Below are positions 1 through 8,847 of a DNA stretch of 64,000 nt, in pieces (the stretch's first letter is position 1; each line of letters begins with the position of its first letter). This DNA comes from CAZWCX01 sp964632945 (GTDB lineage: Bacteria; Planctomycetota; MHYJ01; WSZJ01; CAZWCX01): the NCBI GenBank assembly GCA_964632945.1, contig CAZWCX010000022.1, positions 5,773-69,772 on the forward strand, written 5' to 3'. Position numbers and translations under genes: made by a program. A model generated the notes under the pieces. It made no database searches. It saw only the letters and a list, made by a program, of their open reading frames with translations, and was not told where the DNA came from.

Positions 1-571
1 CCAGGGGGCGACTCGCACGCACTTCTCCTCTGCCTCGCGGCAACGCCTGCCCGGATCGAGGGCGGCCGCCCGCGGGAGTCGGAGGGGGACCAGCACCAGG
101 GGACCCGCAGGACGGCCCATTCGACCGATCCAAGCCGCACGAAGCCGGCCCCGGCGGCCAGCGCCGCCCTCGACCCCGTCCCGGCACCGATCGCGAGATT
201 CCACCCGGGTCGTCCCGGTCTCCTGGGCCGCTGCATGGGCACTCCTCCGTATGGGGTCATGGGGCTCCATCCTCGAATGCCGCCACCGTGCGTACGGGTT
301 GCGCGTCGAGCGCCGCGCGCAAGTGCCGCTCAACACAAGGAATAGGTGGACTTCGAATTCTACCGTTTTTCCCCTAAGATCCCCCGCCCGGCCCCGACGT
401 AGAGGGTGCCTTGCCGATGACACCGCGAGGCGGAGGAAAGACGCGATCGAACGGTCGGAATCGGGATCAACCGGATCCGCGCGCGAGAGCGCGCGGCGGA
501 CCGACGCGATAGAGACTGGACCGGACTGTGACCCTGGACCCTCTCCCAACCCCCATCCACCGGAGGTAGCC
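1..571. other. Intergenic stretch upstream of the pilin gene; no supported gene
   Basis: I see no convincing coding sequence here. A reading frame open from about 251 runs into the pilin gene, but its early part is arginine-rich and has no ribosome-binding site. The stretch holds a perfect 7-bp inverted repeat (TTGCGCG at 299-305, CGCGCAA at 316-322, 10-nt loop) and a slightly AT-richer segment with a T5 run near 365. It may contain the pilin promoter or leader, but no clear -35/-10 pair was found. The 5' edge could hold the end of a gene lying outside the window. Confidence 0.4.
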
Positions 572-841
572 ATGATCGGCCGCTTCGCTCGAATTCACGA
601 CCGCAATTTCCGCAAGGTGCAGGCGCAGGGGATGACCGAGTACATCATCGTCGTGTCGTTGGTGGCCATCGCGTGCATCACCGCGGTGACCGTGTTCGGG
701 CAGAAGATCTCCCGCCTGTTCGTTGCCGCGACCGAGTCCATCGACAAGGGGGCACCGGTCAATTCGCAAGCATCGCAGGTCGACCGCGTCAACACCAACG
801 CGACCTTGGCCAACATGGAGGACCTCGGCGGCGGGAGCTAA
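572..841 (+). CDS. Flp/PilA-like type IVb pilin
   Basis: This 89-residue protein looks like a Flp-type (type IVb) prepilin subunit. A short basic leader ends at a glycine followed by MTEY and a long hydrophobic helix (GMTEYIIVVSLVAIACI, about residues 17-40), the arrangement a prepilin peptidase cleaves just after the glycine, with the conserved Glu and Tyr in the mature N-terminus. The rest is a short polar tail rich in Asn, Ala and Gln. The start at 572 is preceded by GGAGGT at 562-567; the frame stays open upstream to 251 but that part is not pilin-like. No tad/cpa assembly gene is next to it, so the machinery must be elsewhere. Confidence is good for the pilin-like class; the role (adhesion, pseudopilin of a secretion system) is unknown. 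Confidence 0.75.
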   Translation: MIGRFARIHDRNFRKVQAQGMTEYIIVVSLVAIACITAVTVFGQKISRLFVAATESIDKGAPVNSQASQVDRVNTNATLANMEDLGGGS

Positions 842-865
842 CGCGCTCGCTTCGCTCCCCCGGGT

Positions 866-905
866 GGGGCGGGAGGGAAGGGCGGTTTCCCGCTCTTCCC
901 GCCCC
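866..905 (+). terminator. GC-rich hairpin after the pilin gene
   Basis: A perfect 9-bp inverted repeat (GGGGCGGGA at 866-874 and TCCCGCCCC at 897-905) with further pairing possible in its 22-nt loop. It lies 25 nt after the pilin stop codon and ends before the ribosome-binding site of the next gene. There is no real U-tract, so intrinsic termination is inferred. Confidence 0.4.
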
Positions 906-928
906 GGTTTGCGGATTGGAGGCGGGAC

Positions 929-1828
929 ATGAAACCGACGACCTGGACTCTCACGCCGCGCTCGATCGCGATGGTCGCGGCCTTGATGGTGTTGGCGGGG
1001 GGCGTGTGGATCGCGCTCCGGTCCGCGCGGCCCTGGCCCGCGAATTCGTCGGGCTGGACGGTGTGCGATTGGCATCAGTACCTCGCCGCTCAGCGCCGCA
1101 CCCAGATCGAGCGGTTGCGGGCGTACATCGACCGCGGCGAGTTTCCCCGCAATCTCCACCGCCCGTTCGGGCCGATTCCGTATTTCGTCGATGTCGACGG
1201 TACCCGATGTGCGGTCGGGCACCTCATGGACATGGACGGCTGGCGGCGGGACGTCGAGGCGATTGCGCGCGCGAACAACCACGTCTACGTTGCCGATGTG
1301 ACCTCCGGCCCGCTGGTGGACTGGATTCGCACTTCCGGTCTCACCCAGGAGGAATGCGCGCGGATCCAGCCTTCGTACAATTTCGAACCGTACCGACCGG
1401 GCGATCAACTGCCGGAGTTCGAGGTCCAGGGGGAGCGCGAGCGGATCCGCGCCCACCTCCTGCAGGTGGAGGGCGAACTGGTTCGCGACACCGTGGCGAG
1501 TCTGACCGTGGCGCTCGATCGGCTCCTGGGCACGCTGCCGAGGCCGGCGGGGATCCGCACGGCCGGGTTCATCGTCGACGCTCCCGTTCCGGCCGGCGGG
1601 TGGCGAAAGGTCGAGAACCGATCGGCGGCGATCGCCCGGGTGCGGGTTATGGAAGTCGGCGCGGACGGACTCAAGCGCCACGGCAGCGACTGGGTGACGA
1701 TTCCGCCCCGGGGAACCGCGGTCTCCGAGCCGAAGGCGCCGGGTTCGACCTACGTCCTGGAGTGGAACTACGTGGGCGCGGTGCCGGAGCAGGCTCCCGT
1801 CGCCGTGGTGCGCGAGAACGCGCGGTGA
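929..1828 (+). CDS. Membrane-anchored or secreted protein of unknown function
   Basis: A 299-residue protein I cannot assign a function. It starts with a hydrophobic segment (about residues 12-30), a signal anchor or uncleaved signal peptide, so the bulk is outside the cytoplasm. The middle part (about 40-150) has a pattern I recall from uncharacterised envelope proteins of several phyla: DVDGTRCAVGHLMDMDG, a short helix, then an Asn-Asn-His turn, a WIRTSGLT helix and IQPSY. This comes before a C-terminal beta-rich part (about 200-299) with WVTIPPRG. There are few cysteines and no recognisable catalytic motif. The start has GGAGG about nine bases upstream. It follows the pilin but a strong hairpin separates them. 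It converges on the ABC transporter operon, sharing a hairpin that covers both stop codons. Confidence 0.6.
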   Translation: MKPTTWTLTPRSIAMVAALMVLAGGVWIALRSARPWPANSSGWTVCDWHQYLAAQRRTQIERLRAYIDRGEFPRNLHRPFGPIPYFVDVDGTRCAVGHLMDMDGWRRDVEAIARANNHVYVADVTSGPLVDWIRTSGLTQEECARIQPSYNFEPYRPGDQLPEFEVQGERERIRAHLLQVEGELVRDTVASLTVALDRLLGTLPRPAGIRTAGFIVDAPVPAGGWRKVENRSAAIARVRVMEVGADGLKRHGSDWVTIPPRGTAVSEPKAPGSTYVLEWNYVGAVPEQAPVAVVRENAR

Positions 1829-1852
1829 CGGCGCGGGACCGATCCCGCCGTC
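1827..1852. terminator. Bidirectional hairpin between convergent genes
   Basis: GACGGC (1827-1832) plus GGG (1835-1837) pairs with CCCGCCGTC (1844-1852), with a 2-nt bulge. The hairpin overlaps the stop codons of both the upstream plus-strand gene and the minus-strand ABC ATPase gene, so it probably ends transcription from both sides. No U-tract. Confidence 0.4.
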
Positions 1853-2651
1853 AGGAGAGGAAGCGCTTCAGGAAATCGCGTGTGCGCGCCTCCCGGGGCT
1901 CCTTGAACACCTGGGCGGGGGGGCCGGACTCGACGATGGTCCCCCCGTCCAGGAAGAGCACCTGGTCGGAGACGTCGCGGGCGAATCTCATCTCGTGGGT
2001 CACCACCATCTGCGTCATGCCCTCCTCGTCGAGTGAGCGCATGACGGACAACACCTCCTCGACGAGGGCGGGATCGAGGGCCGAGGTCGGCTCGTCGTAC
2101 AGGAGCACATCCGGTTCCATCGCCAGCGCGCGCGCGATGGCCACCCGCTGCTGCTGACCGCCCGAGAGCTGGCTCGGGTAGCAGAGCGCCTTGTCGGAGA
2201 GTCCCACCTTGATGAGCAGGAGGGCGGCCTTGGCCTCGGCCATGCTTCGTTCCATGCGCTTGACCACGGTCGGGCCCAGGATGATGTTCTCGAGCACGGT
2301 GAGGTGAGGGAAGAGGTTGAACTGCTGGAAGACCATGCCCGTATGCCGGCGCAGGTTGCGCAGGGCGGCCGCGCGGGCTGGGGCGGAGACGCCGTTGGCC
2401 AGTCCGGGGATCTCGACCCCCGCCACGACGGCGCGTCCGGTGTCGAAGCCCTCGAGGCCGTTCATGCAGCGCAGGAGCGTGGACTTGCCCGACCCCGAGG
2501 GGCCGATGAGCACGGTCAGCTGGGAGCGGTTCACGCGGAAGGTGACGTCGCGGAGGACCGCCTGGGCTTGGAACGCCTTGCAGAGGCCCTGCACCTCGAT
2601 CACGGGAAGTTCGGCGGGCGGAGGCGCCGAATCCGGTTTGGAGTCGGTCAT
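1851..2651 (-). CDS. Polar amino-acid ABC transporter ATP-binding protein (GlnQ-like)
   Basis: This 266-residue protein is the cytoplasmic ATPase of a polar amino-acid importer. All ABC motifs are present: Walker A GPSGSGKST, Q-loop FQQFNLF, signature LSGGQQQR, Walker B VLLYDEPTSALD and the switch histidine in THEM. The FQQFNLFPH stretch and overall size match the GlnQ/HisP/ArtP class. About 20 Pro/Ala/Asp-rich residues precede the core domain. The gene starts 11 bases after the stop codon of the fused binding protein-permease, so the two are co-transcribed and form one transporter. The spacer has AAGGGA as a ribosome-binding site. The specific substrate cannot be read from sequence. Confidence 0.93.
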   Translation of the reverse strand: MTDSKPDSAPPPAELPVIEVQGLCKAFQAQAVLRDVTFRVNRSQLTVLIGPSGSGKSTLLRCMNGLEGFDTGRAVVAGVEIPGLANGVSAPARAAALRNLRRHTGMVFQQFNLFPHLTVLENIILGPTVVKRMERSMAEAKAALLLIKVGLSDKALCYPSQLSGGQQQRVAIARALAMEPDVLLYDEPTSALDPALVEEVLSVMRSLDEEGMTQMVVTHEMRFARDVSDQVLFLDGGTIVESGPPAQVFKEPREARTRDFLKRFLS

Positions 2652-2662
2652 CTTGGGGTCCC

Positions 2663-4216
<1,554 letters not shown>

Positions 4217-4262
4217 CGGATCGGCACCTCCGGAGACCGGTCGGGGAAGCGAAGCGGTGGAG

Positions 4263-4291
4263 AGCATAGCGAAATCGCGCTCTCCTGAGAA
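4263..4291 (-). promoter_or_regulatory. Predicted promoter of the amino-acid transporter operon
   Basis: On the minus strand, TTCTCA (4286-4291) and TATGCT (4263-4268) are separated by 17 nt. The -10 is good, the -35 weak. It lies about 45 bases before the start codon at 4216. Confidence 0.45.
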
Positions 4292-4332
4292 GCGAGTGGT
4301 GCGCCGGAGTTTTCCCCCGCCGGGCGTTCCGG

Positions 4333-5325
4333 CTACTTGCGGACTTCCTCCGGCGCGAGCAACCCCGCGCGCCCGGCCGCACCGGTGAGCGTGTCGAAGA
4401 CCAGCGGGACCGCCAGGTCGGCGCGCGCGGCGCGGACCGCCTCCACCACGCGCGCCGCGCAGGCCGCCGCCGTCTCCTGGTGGAATCCGATGGAGACGTG
4501 CACGTCGGACCCGCTCTGTTGGGCGCGACGGGCCGCGTCGCGGAGGTGCTCGATCATCTCCGCGGTCGTGACGTAGTCGGCGAGCGCCCCGGTATCGGGC
4601 ATCTCCGCCAAGGCGCCGGCCGGGGTTTCCACGCGGAAGGGCTGGGTTGCGGGCGTGACTCCCGGCCACAGCGCCCGGATGCGATCGACCAGGGGGAGCC
4701 CGGCGACCTCATCGTGCCACGCCGTGGATCCGGCCGATGCGTCCACGCGGAACCCTTCGGCGCGGATCGCCTCGAGCACGCCCGGCGAGGCCATCCAGCC
4801 CCCGGCCCGGAACGAGGCCGCGAGGGGGAAGCCGGCGGCCTCGAGGGTGTCCCGGGCGGCACGCACGATCGCGCGGATCTCCGCCACGTCGTATGCCGCA
4901 AGCTCCACGTCGTGTCCCAGGTCCCCATCGTGGTTCGTGGGCGGGTACTTCGGCCCCCAGAAGGTCGGTCCGGGGCGGAACGTGACCCCCGCCCGGTCGA
5001 CGAGGGACTTCCAGCAGTGAACGTGCAGCCCGAGCTCGTCCCCCTCGCGAACCGTCGAACGGATCCGTTCCGCGATCGCCCCGGCGTCCGCCCCCGGTCG
5101 CGTGAAGTAGGCGGCATTGAGGAACTGGGTCAGGGGAACGTCCGGGAGCGCGCGACGGAATTCGCGCATCGCCTCCAGATTTCGCTCGGCGAGATCGGTC
5201 CCCTCCCAGTCGACGCTGACCGCCACCACTACCCGGGGCGATTTCGGCCCCGGTGCCGGCGGATCGGCCGAAGCCGGGACGAGGAGCGCGAACCAGACGG
5301 CGAGGAGGACGGCCTGGGAGCGCAT
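4333..5325 (-). CDS. Secreted polysaccharide deacetylase-like protein
   Basis: A 330-residue exported protein with a signal peptide (about 1-20, ending ALLVPASA) and a NodB-type deacetylase fold. Motifs: a metal-binding Asp pair region VSVDWEGTD, a His-x-His at GLHVHCW, the arginine loop SFRAGGW, and a late histidine in SIGFHQE. The order Asp, HxH, FRxG and final His fits carbohydrate esterase family 4-like proteins, but the set is divergent from chitin or peptidoglycan deacetylases, so the substrate is not known. The start at 5325 has AGGAG nine bases upstream; the frame is open further upstream but that part would lack a signal peptide. It lies between the ABC transporter and the P-type ATPase gene on the same strand, with over 100 bases on each side, so it is probably its own unit. 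Confidence 0.75.
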   Translation of the reverse strand: MRSQAVLLAVWFALLVPASADPPAPGPKSPRVVVAVSVDWEGTDLAERNLEAMREFRRALPDVPLTQFLNAAYFTRPGADAGAIAERIRSTVREGDELGLHVHCWKSLVDRAGVTFRPGPTFWGPKYPPTNHDGDLGHDVELAAYDVAEIRAIVRAARDTLEAAGFPLAASFRAGGWMASPGVLEAIRAEGFRVDASAGSTAWHDEVAGLPLVDRIRALWPGVTPATQPFRVETPAGALAEMPDTGALADYVTTAEMIEHLRDAARRAQQSGSDVHVSIGFHQETAAACAARVVEAVRAARADLAVPLVFDTLTGAAGRAGLLAPEEVRK

Positions 5326-5483
5326 GGGGAAACTGCTCCTGTGCAGCGAATCATCCGGGTTCGACCGGCATGATACCCGTCCGGGGCGGGCGGGTCCGCG
5401 AAATTCGATCCCCGCCCGGTGGGGGCGGAGCGCCCGGCGACCCCAGCGCAGCCCGCCGGGGGAGGGATCCGTCGCCGGCACGT

Positions 5484-7535
5484 TCAAAGGACGACCCGGC
5501 GCAGGCGGCGACTGTTGTGTACGACGGTGGCGGATGACAGGGCCATGGCGATCGACGCCAGAGTGGGATGGAGCGTGATTCCCCACGGGTAGAGGAGCCC
5601 GGTCGCGAGCGGGATCATGAGCAGGTTGTAGAAGACCGCAAAGAAGAGATTTCCGCGGACGCTCTTCAGGGCCGCGCGGCTGAGGCGAAGGGCGGTGAGA
5701 ACGCCGAACGGGTTGCCGCGCACCAGGGTGATGTCGGCGGAGGCGGTCGCCACTTCGAGGTCGCCGCGCGTCGCCAGTCCGAGTTCGTTGGGCATCCCGA
5801 CCGCGATGCCGACGTCCGCCACCGCGAGTGCGAGGGCGTCGTTCATGCCGTCGCCGACCATGGCGACTTTGCGTCCGGCGGCCTGGAGTTCCCGGATCTT
5901 CTGTTCCTTCTCCATCGGGAGCACTTCCGCGATCACCTCGTCCACGCCGATCATGCGTCCCAGGGCCTGTGCGGACATCCGGTGGTCGCCGGTGAGGAGA
6001 ACCACGTGAAGCCCTTCGGCGCGCAGGTTCCGGATCACTTCGGAGGCCCCGACGCGGACGATCTCGGCAAGGCCCAGCAGGCCGAGGTATCGGTCATCGA
6101 CGGCGACGAGCACCGGGTTGAGCCCTTCGGCGGCGAGAGACGCGAGCTCCTCCGGGGGGGGGAGATTCCGGACCCCTCCTTCGGACAGGACCTCGCGCCG
6201 CCCGACCCGGATCTCCTGCGTTCCGGCGCGCGCGAGGATGCCGAGCCTGCGCAGCGGCCGGACCTCGTCGATCGGTCGCGGGGTGAGCCCCGCCACCGTG
6301 GCGCGATCGAGGATGGCCACGGCGAGCGGGTGGTCGCACTTCTGTTCCGCGTCGAGGGCCGCCTGCAGGAGTTCCTGGGCGCTCACGCCCGCGGCGGGGG
6401 CGATGTGGTGGACGGCGGGCACCCCGCACGTGAGCGTTCCGGCCTTGTCGAAGACCACGGTGTCGATCCGTTCCAAGGTCTCGAGCGAGCGGGGATCCTG
6501 CACCAGGATTCCCTCGGAGGCGCCGAGGCCGGTGGCGATCGACATGGCCAGGGGTGTGGCGAGCCCGAGGGCGCAGGGGCAGGAAACGATGAGAACGGCG
6601 ACGAAGTTGGACATGGCGAGTACCGGGGAGCGGTCGTCGCCGAAGACGAGCCACGCGAGTGCGGTGACCAGGGCGAGCAGGATGGCGGCGCGCACGACCC
6701 AGCCGGCGACGCGATCGACGAGCCGCTGCACCGGGGAGCGAGCCCCATGCGCCTGGCCGACCAGTTCCACCGACTGGTAGAGCATGGTTTCGGTCCCGAC
6801 CCGGCACACCTCCATGATCGCGCGGCCGCCGGCGACCAGCGTGCCCTCGAACAGGGGGTGACCGCGCGACTTCTGCGCGGGGTGATCGTCGCCGTTGAGC
6901 ATCGATTCGTCGATCGACGCCTCGCCGTCTTCGAGGATTCCGTCGGCCGGGATGCGGTCGCCGTTTTCGAGGAGGACGCGATCGCCGGGGGCGAGCCGCT
7001 GGGTGGGGACGGTCTCGGTTCCGCCGTCGGGACGTCGGCGGCACGCGACGCGGGGACGCAGGTCGAGCAGGCTGCGCATGGAATCCCGGGCGTGGGCCAG
7101 GGCCCGCTGCTCGAGCAGTTGGCCGACCAGGACCACCGCGAGGATGACGGCGGAGGTCTCGAGGTAGAGGAGGGGTTCCTGTCCGAGGGGGACGAGCCAG
7201 TGGGGAACGAAGAGCGTCAGGATGCTGCCCGCGTAGGCTGCCGTCGTTCCCAAGGCGATGAGCGTGTTCATGTCGGCGCGCCGCGCGCGCGCCGCCTCGA
7301 TCATGCCACGATAGAACGGGAGGCCGCACCAGACCTGGGTGAAGGTGCCGAGCACGAGGAGGACGCCTGCGTTGGGCCAGGCCCGGGACAGGACGAAGAG
7401 GACGATCGCCAGGATGGAGGCCACGGTCGCGCGGGCGCGCGTCGCGGCGATTTTCCTCTCGGCGTCAATTTCCCCGGCGATCGGGGGACGGGGCAGCGCA
7501 TCGGCTTCGGTTTCCACGTCGACGACGGCCCGCAT
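5484..7535 (-). CDS. Copper-type P1B ATPase with altered catalytic motifs
   Basis: A 683-residue heavy-metal P-type ATPase. The membrane metal site is of the Cu(I) class: CPC in VSCPCALGLATP, YN in FFAVFYN, and M-x-x-SS in MALSSATVVHN. Helices and the soluble A, P and N domains are in the usual order, with the N-domain HP pair (CDHPLA). There is no N-terminal CxxC metal-binding domain. Four core motifs differ from the family norm: actuator TGE is NGD (SMLNGDDHP), the phosphorylation loop DKTGT is DKAGT (VFDKAGTLT), TGDN is TGDH, and GDGxNDxPAL is GDGMNDALAL. The phosphorylatable Asp is kept. The normal versions are nearly invariant in working pumps, so turnover may be slow or absent. The start at 7535 is chosen because the longer TTG start at 7628 lies inside the -35 box. 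Confidence 0.88.
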   Translation of the reverse strand: MRAVVDVETEADALPRPPIAGEIDAERKIAATRARATVASILAIVLFVLSRAWPNAGVLLVLGTFTQVWCGLPFYRGMIEAARARRADMNTLIALGTTAAYAGSILTLFVPHWLVPLGQEPLLYLETSAVILAVVLVGQLLEQRALAHARDSMRSLLDLRPRVACRRRPDGGTETVPTQRLAPGDRVLLENGDRIPADGILEDGEASIDESMLNGDDHPAQKSRGHPLFEGTLVAGGRAIMEVCRVGTETMLYQSVELVGQAHGARSPVQRLVDRVAGWVVRAAILLALVTALAWLVFGDDRSPVLAMSNFVAVLIVSCPCALGLATPLAMSIATGLGASEGILVQDPRSLETLERIDTVVFDKAGTLTCGVPAVHHIAPAAGVSAQELLQAALDAEQKCDHPLAVAILDRATVAGLTPRPIDEVRPLRRLGILARAGTQEIRVGRREVLSEGGVRNLPPPEELASLAAEGLNPVLVAVDDRYLGLLGLAEIVRVGASEVIRNLRAEGLHVVLLTGDHRMSAQALGRMIGVDEVIAEVLPMEKEQKIRELQAAGRKVAMVGDGMNDALALAVADVGIAVGMPNELGLATRGDLEVATASADITLVRGNPFGVLTALRLSRAALKSVRGNLFFAVFYNLLMIPLATGLLYPWGITLHPTLASIAMALSSATVVHNSRRLRRVVL

Positions 7536-7599
7536 GCGTCCGCTCCCGGAATCGGCCCTGCGCCCGCTCCACCCTCCGGGCTCCGAGGATCCCCTCGAC

Positions 7600-7628
7600 A
7601 CCTTACCACCGCCTCCCGCAGGCGTCAA
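7600..7628 (-). promoter_or_regulatory. Predicted promoter of the P-type ATPase gene
   Basis: TTGACG (7623-7628) and TAAGGT (7600-7605) on the minus strand, 17-nt spacer. It is back to back with the plus-strand promoter at 7643-7672. Confidence 0.6.
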
Positions 7629-7642
7629 CGCGTCCGGCGGGC

Positions 7643-7672
7643 TTGACCCGGCCGTTGCCCGGCGGGTATGCT
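7643..7672 (+). promoter_or_regulatory. Predicted promoter of the RbfA-like gene
   Basis: TTGACC (7643-7648) and TATGCT (7667-7672) with an 18-nt spacer. The leader to the start codon at 7801 would be about 120 nt, and holds an AAGGAGG near 7696 that is not followed by a long reading frame. Confidence 0.65.
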
Positions 7673-7800
7673 GTGGTTCTCTACACCGTCGTCGAAAGGA
7701 GGCGCCCCATGTCGGCAGATTCCCCGCTTCACCAGGACCGTGCCTGACGGCCCTCCGGGCCGCCAGGCGAAGGAATCCGAAGTTTCAGCCTGGAGTGGCC

Positions 7801-8139
7801 ATGAGTCACCGCAACAACCGGATGTCCGGCCTGCGTCCCCTTCGCCTGCAGGCGGAGATGCTCGACGCGTGTCGGGCCTACATCCTGCCCTCGATCGACG
7901 ATCCGGTGGTATCGACGCTCGACGTGTCTCACGTCGAATTGTCGGACGACCTGTGCAACGTGACCTTCGTCCTCATGCCCGGGCCGGCCGGCACGCAGGC
8001 GACGCCCCAGGAGGTCAAATCCGCGCTGGAGCGGGTGGCCCCCTATGCGCGCAAGCTGCTGGGCGAATCGGTGCCGATGAAACGACTGCCGATCGTGCGC
8101 ATGGCGTACCTGCCGATCCGGATCGAGCGCCGCGATTGA
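7801..8139 (+). CDS. rbfA: Ribosome-binding factor A-like protein
   Basis: This 112-residue protein matches RbfA, which binds the small ribosomal subunit during late maturation of 16S rRNA. The KH-like core is recognisable: an N-terminal helix, DDPVVSTLDVSHVELSDDL as the first strand pair (compare DPR-x-VT-x-T-x-VEVS-x-DL in the family), a second strand NVTFVLMP, a helix with ALERVAPYARKLLGE, and a last strand beginning PIVRMAY. Length is typical. It is not in the usual operon with infB, nusA or truB, which lowers certainty slightly. The start at 7801 has GGAG six bases upstream. A GC-rich hairpin follows the stop codon. Confidence 0.75.
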   Translation: MSHRNNRMSGLRPLRLQAEMLDACRAYILPSIDDPVVSTLDVSHVELSDDLCNVTFVLMPGPAGTQATPQEVKSALERVAPYARKLLGESVPMKRLPIVRMAYLPIRIERRD

Positions 8140-8147
8140 GCCGGGGA

Positions 8148-8181
8148 GGCCCCGGGGGGCGGTTCCGCGGCCCCCGGGGCC
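8148..8181. terminator. Strong bidirectional hairpin between convergent genes
   Basis: A perfect 11-bp stem (GGCCCCGGGGG at 8148-8158, CCCCCGGGGCC at 8171-8181). Its loop can fold as a second small hairpin (GCGG TT CCGC). It begins 9 nt after the rbfA-like stop codon and serves the convergent CPBP protease gene too. No U-tract. Confidence 0.55.
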
Positions 8182-8239
8182 CCTCGGGCCTGTCCGGCCC
8201 GATCCCGGCGCGGCCCGGGGGACCGGTGCGCCCGCGCCG

Positions 8240-8845
8240 TCAGGCCGGCGGCCGACCGAGCAACCAGCCCGTGCGGCGTTGGACCGCGAACCAGGCGAAC
8301 CCGGCGGCGTCGTGCGCGGCGTGGGCGGCCATGGTGACCGCCAGCGATCCCGAAGCGACGTACGCGATGCCCAGCAGCGCGCCCTCCCACACCGCCCAGA
8401 CCGCGAACGGCCACAACTTCCGCTCCCGTGCCGCATGCAGGGCTCCGAAGGCGAGGGCGGAACCGCCGATCGCGATCGCGGGCGGCGCCCCCGCCACGGT
8501 CATCAGCCCCTGGAGCAGGACGCCACGGAAAATCGGTTCCTCACCGAGACCGGCGAGGAGGGCGCCCGCGGCGATCTCCCGGGGCCGCTGCGGGCGAAAG
8601 TGCTCCACGAGCGCGCGGTACCGGGCCAGGTATCGCTCCCGGAAGGCGAGCAAAAGGAGTCCGTGGAGGAGGGCGTCGCTCGCGCCGATCGCCGCGACGA
8701 CGATCGCGATCTGTGCGATGCGCACGCGGTCGATCCCGAGGTCCCACCGGAGATCGAACGCCTCCCGGGCCGCCCATGCGCCGACGGCGAAGGCGGCGAG
8801 CAGGAGAAGCGATGCCCCGGCGCGATTCTTGATCGTGAAGAGCAC
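8240..8845 (-). CDS. CPBP family intramembrane metalloprotease
   Basis: A 201-residue polytopic membrane protein of the CPBP (CAAX protease and bacteriocin-processing) family. The glutamate pair and arginine are in GLGEEPIFRGVL, the second motif is FGALHAA, and the third histidine is in MAAHAAHD, together forming the metal site inside the membrane. About six hydrophobic segments are visible. Bacterial members process or protect against small peptides, but the substrate here is unknown. The start is GTG at 8845, with GGAG six bases upstream and two bases after the stop codon of the upstream epimerase gene, so the two are translationally coupled. A second CPBP gene lies at 18739. Confidence 0.82.
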   Translation of the reverse strand: MLFTIKNRAGASLLLLAAFAVGAWAAREAFDLRWDLGIDRVRIAQIAIVVAAIGASDALLHGLLLLAFRERYLARYRALVEHFRPQRPREIAAGALLAGLGEEPIFRGVLLQGLMTVAGAPPAIAIGGSALAFGALHAARERKLWPFAVWAVWEGALLGIAYVASGSLAVTMAAHAAHDAAGFAWFAVQRRTGWLLGRPPA

Positions 8846-8847
8846 GG

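Noticed and set aside
251..571. Longer pilin start at 251
   Set aside because: The extra sequence is arginine-rich, has no ribosome-binding site, and is unlike pilin leaders; GGAGGT precedes the ATG at 572.
866..905. Classical intrinsic terminators
   Set aside because: Hairpins here and at the convergent gene ends lack a U-tract, so they are listed with low to moderate confidence only.
7535..7628. TTG start of the P-type ATPase at 7628
   Set aside because: It lies inside the predicted -35 box (7623-7628), so it would not be transcribed.
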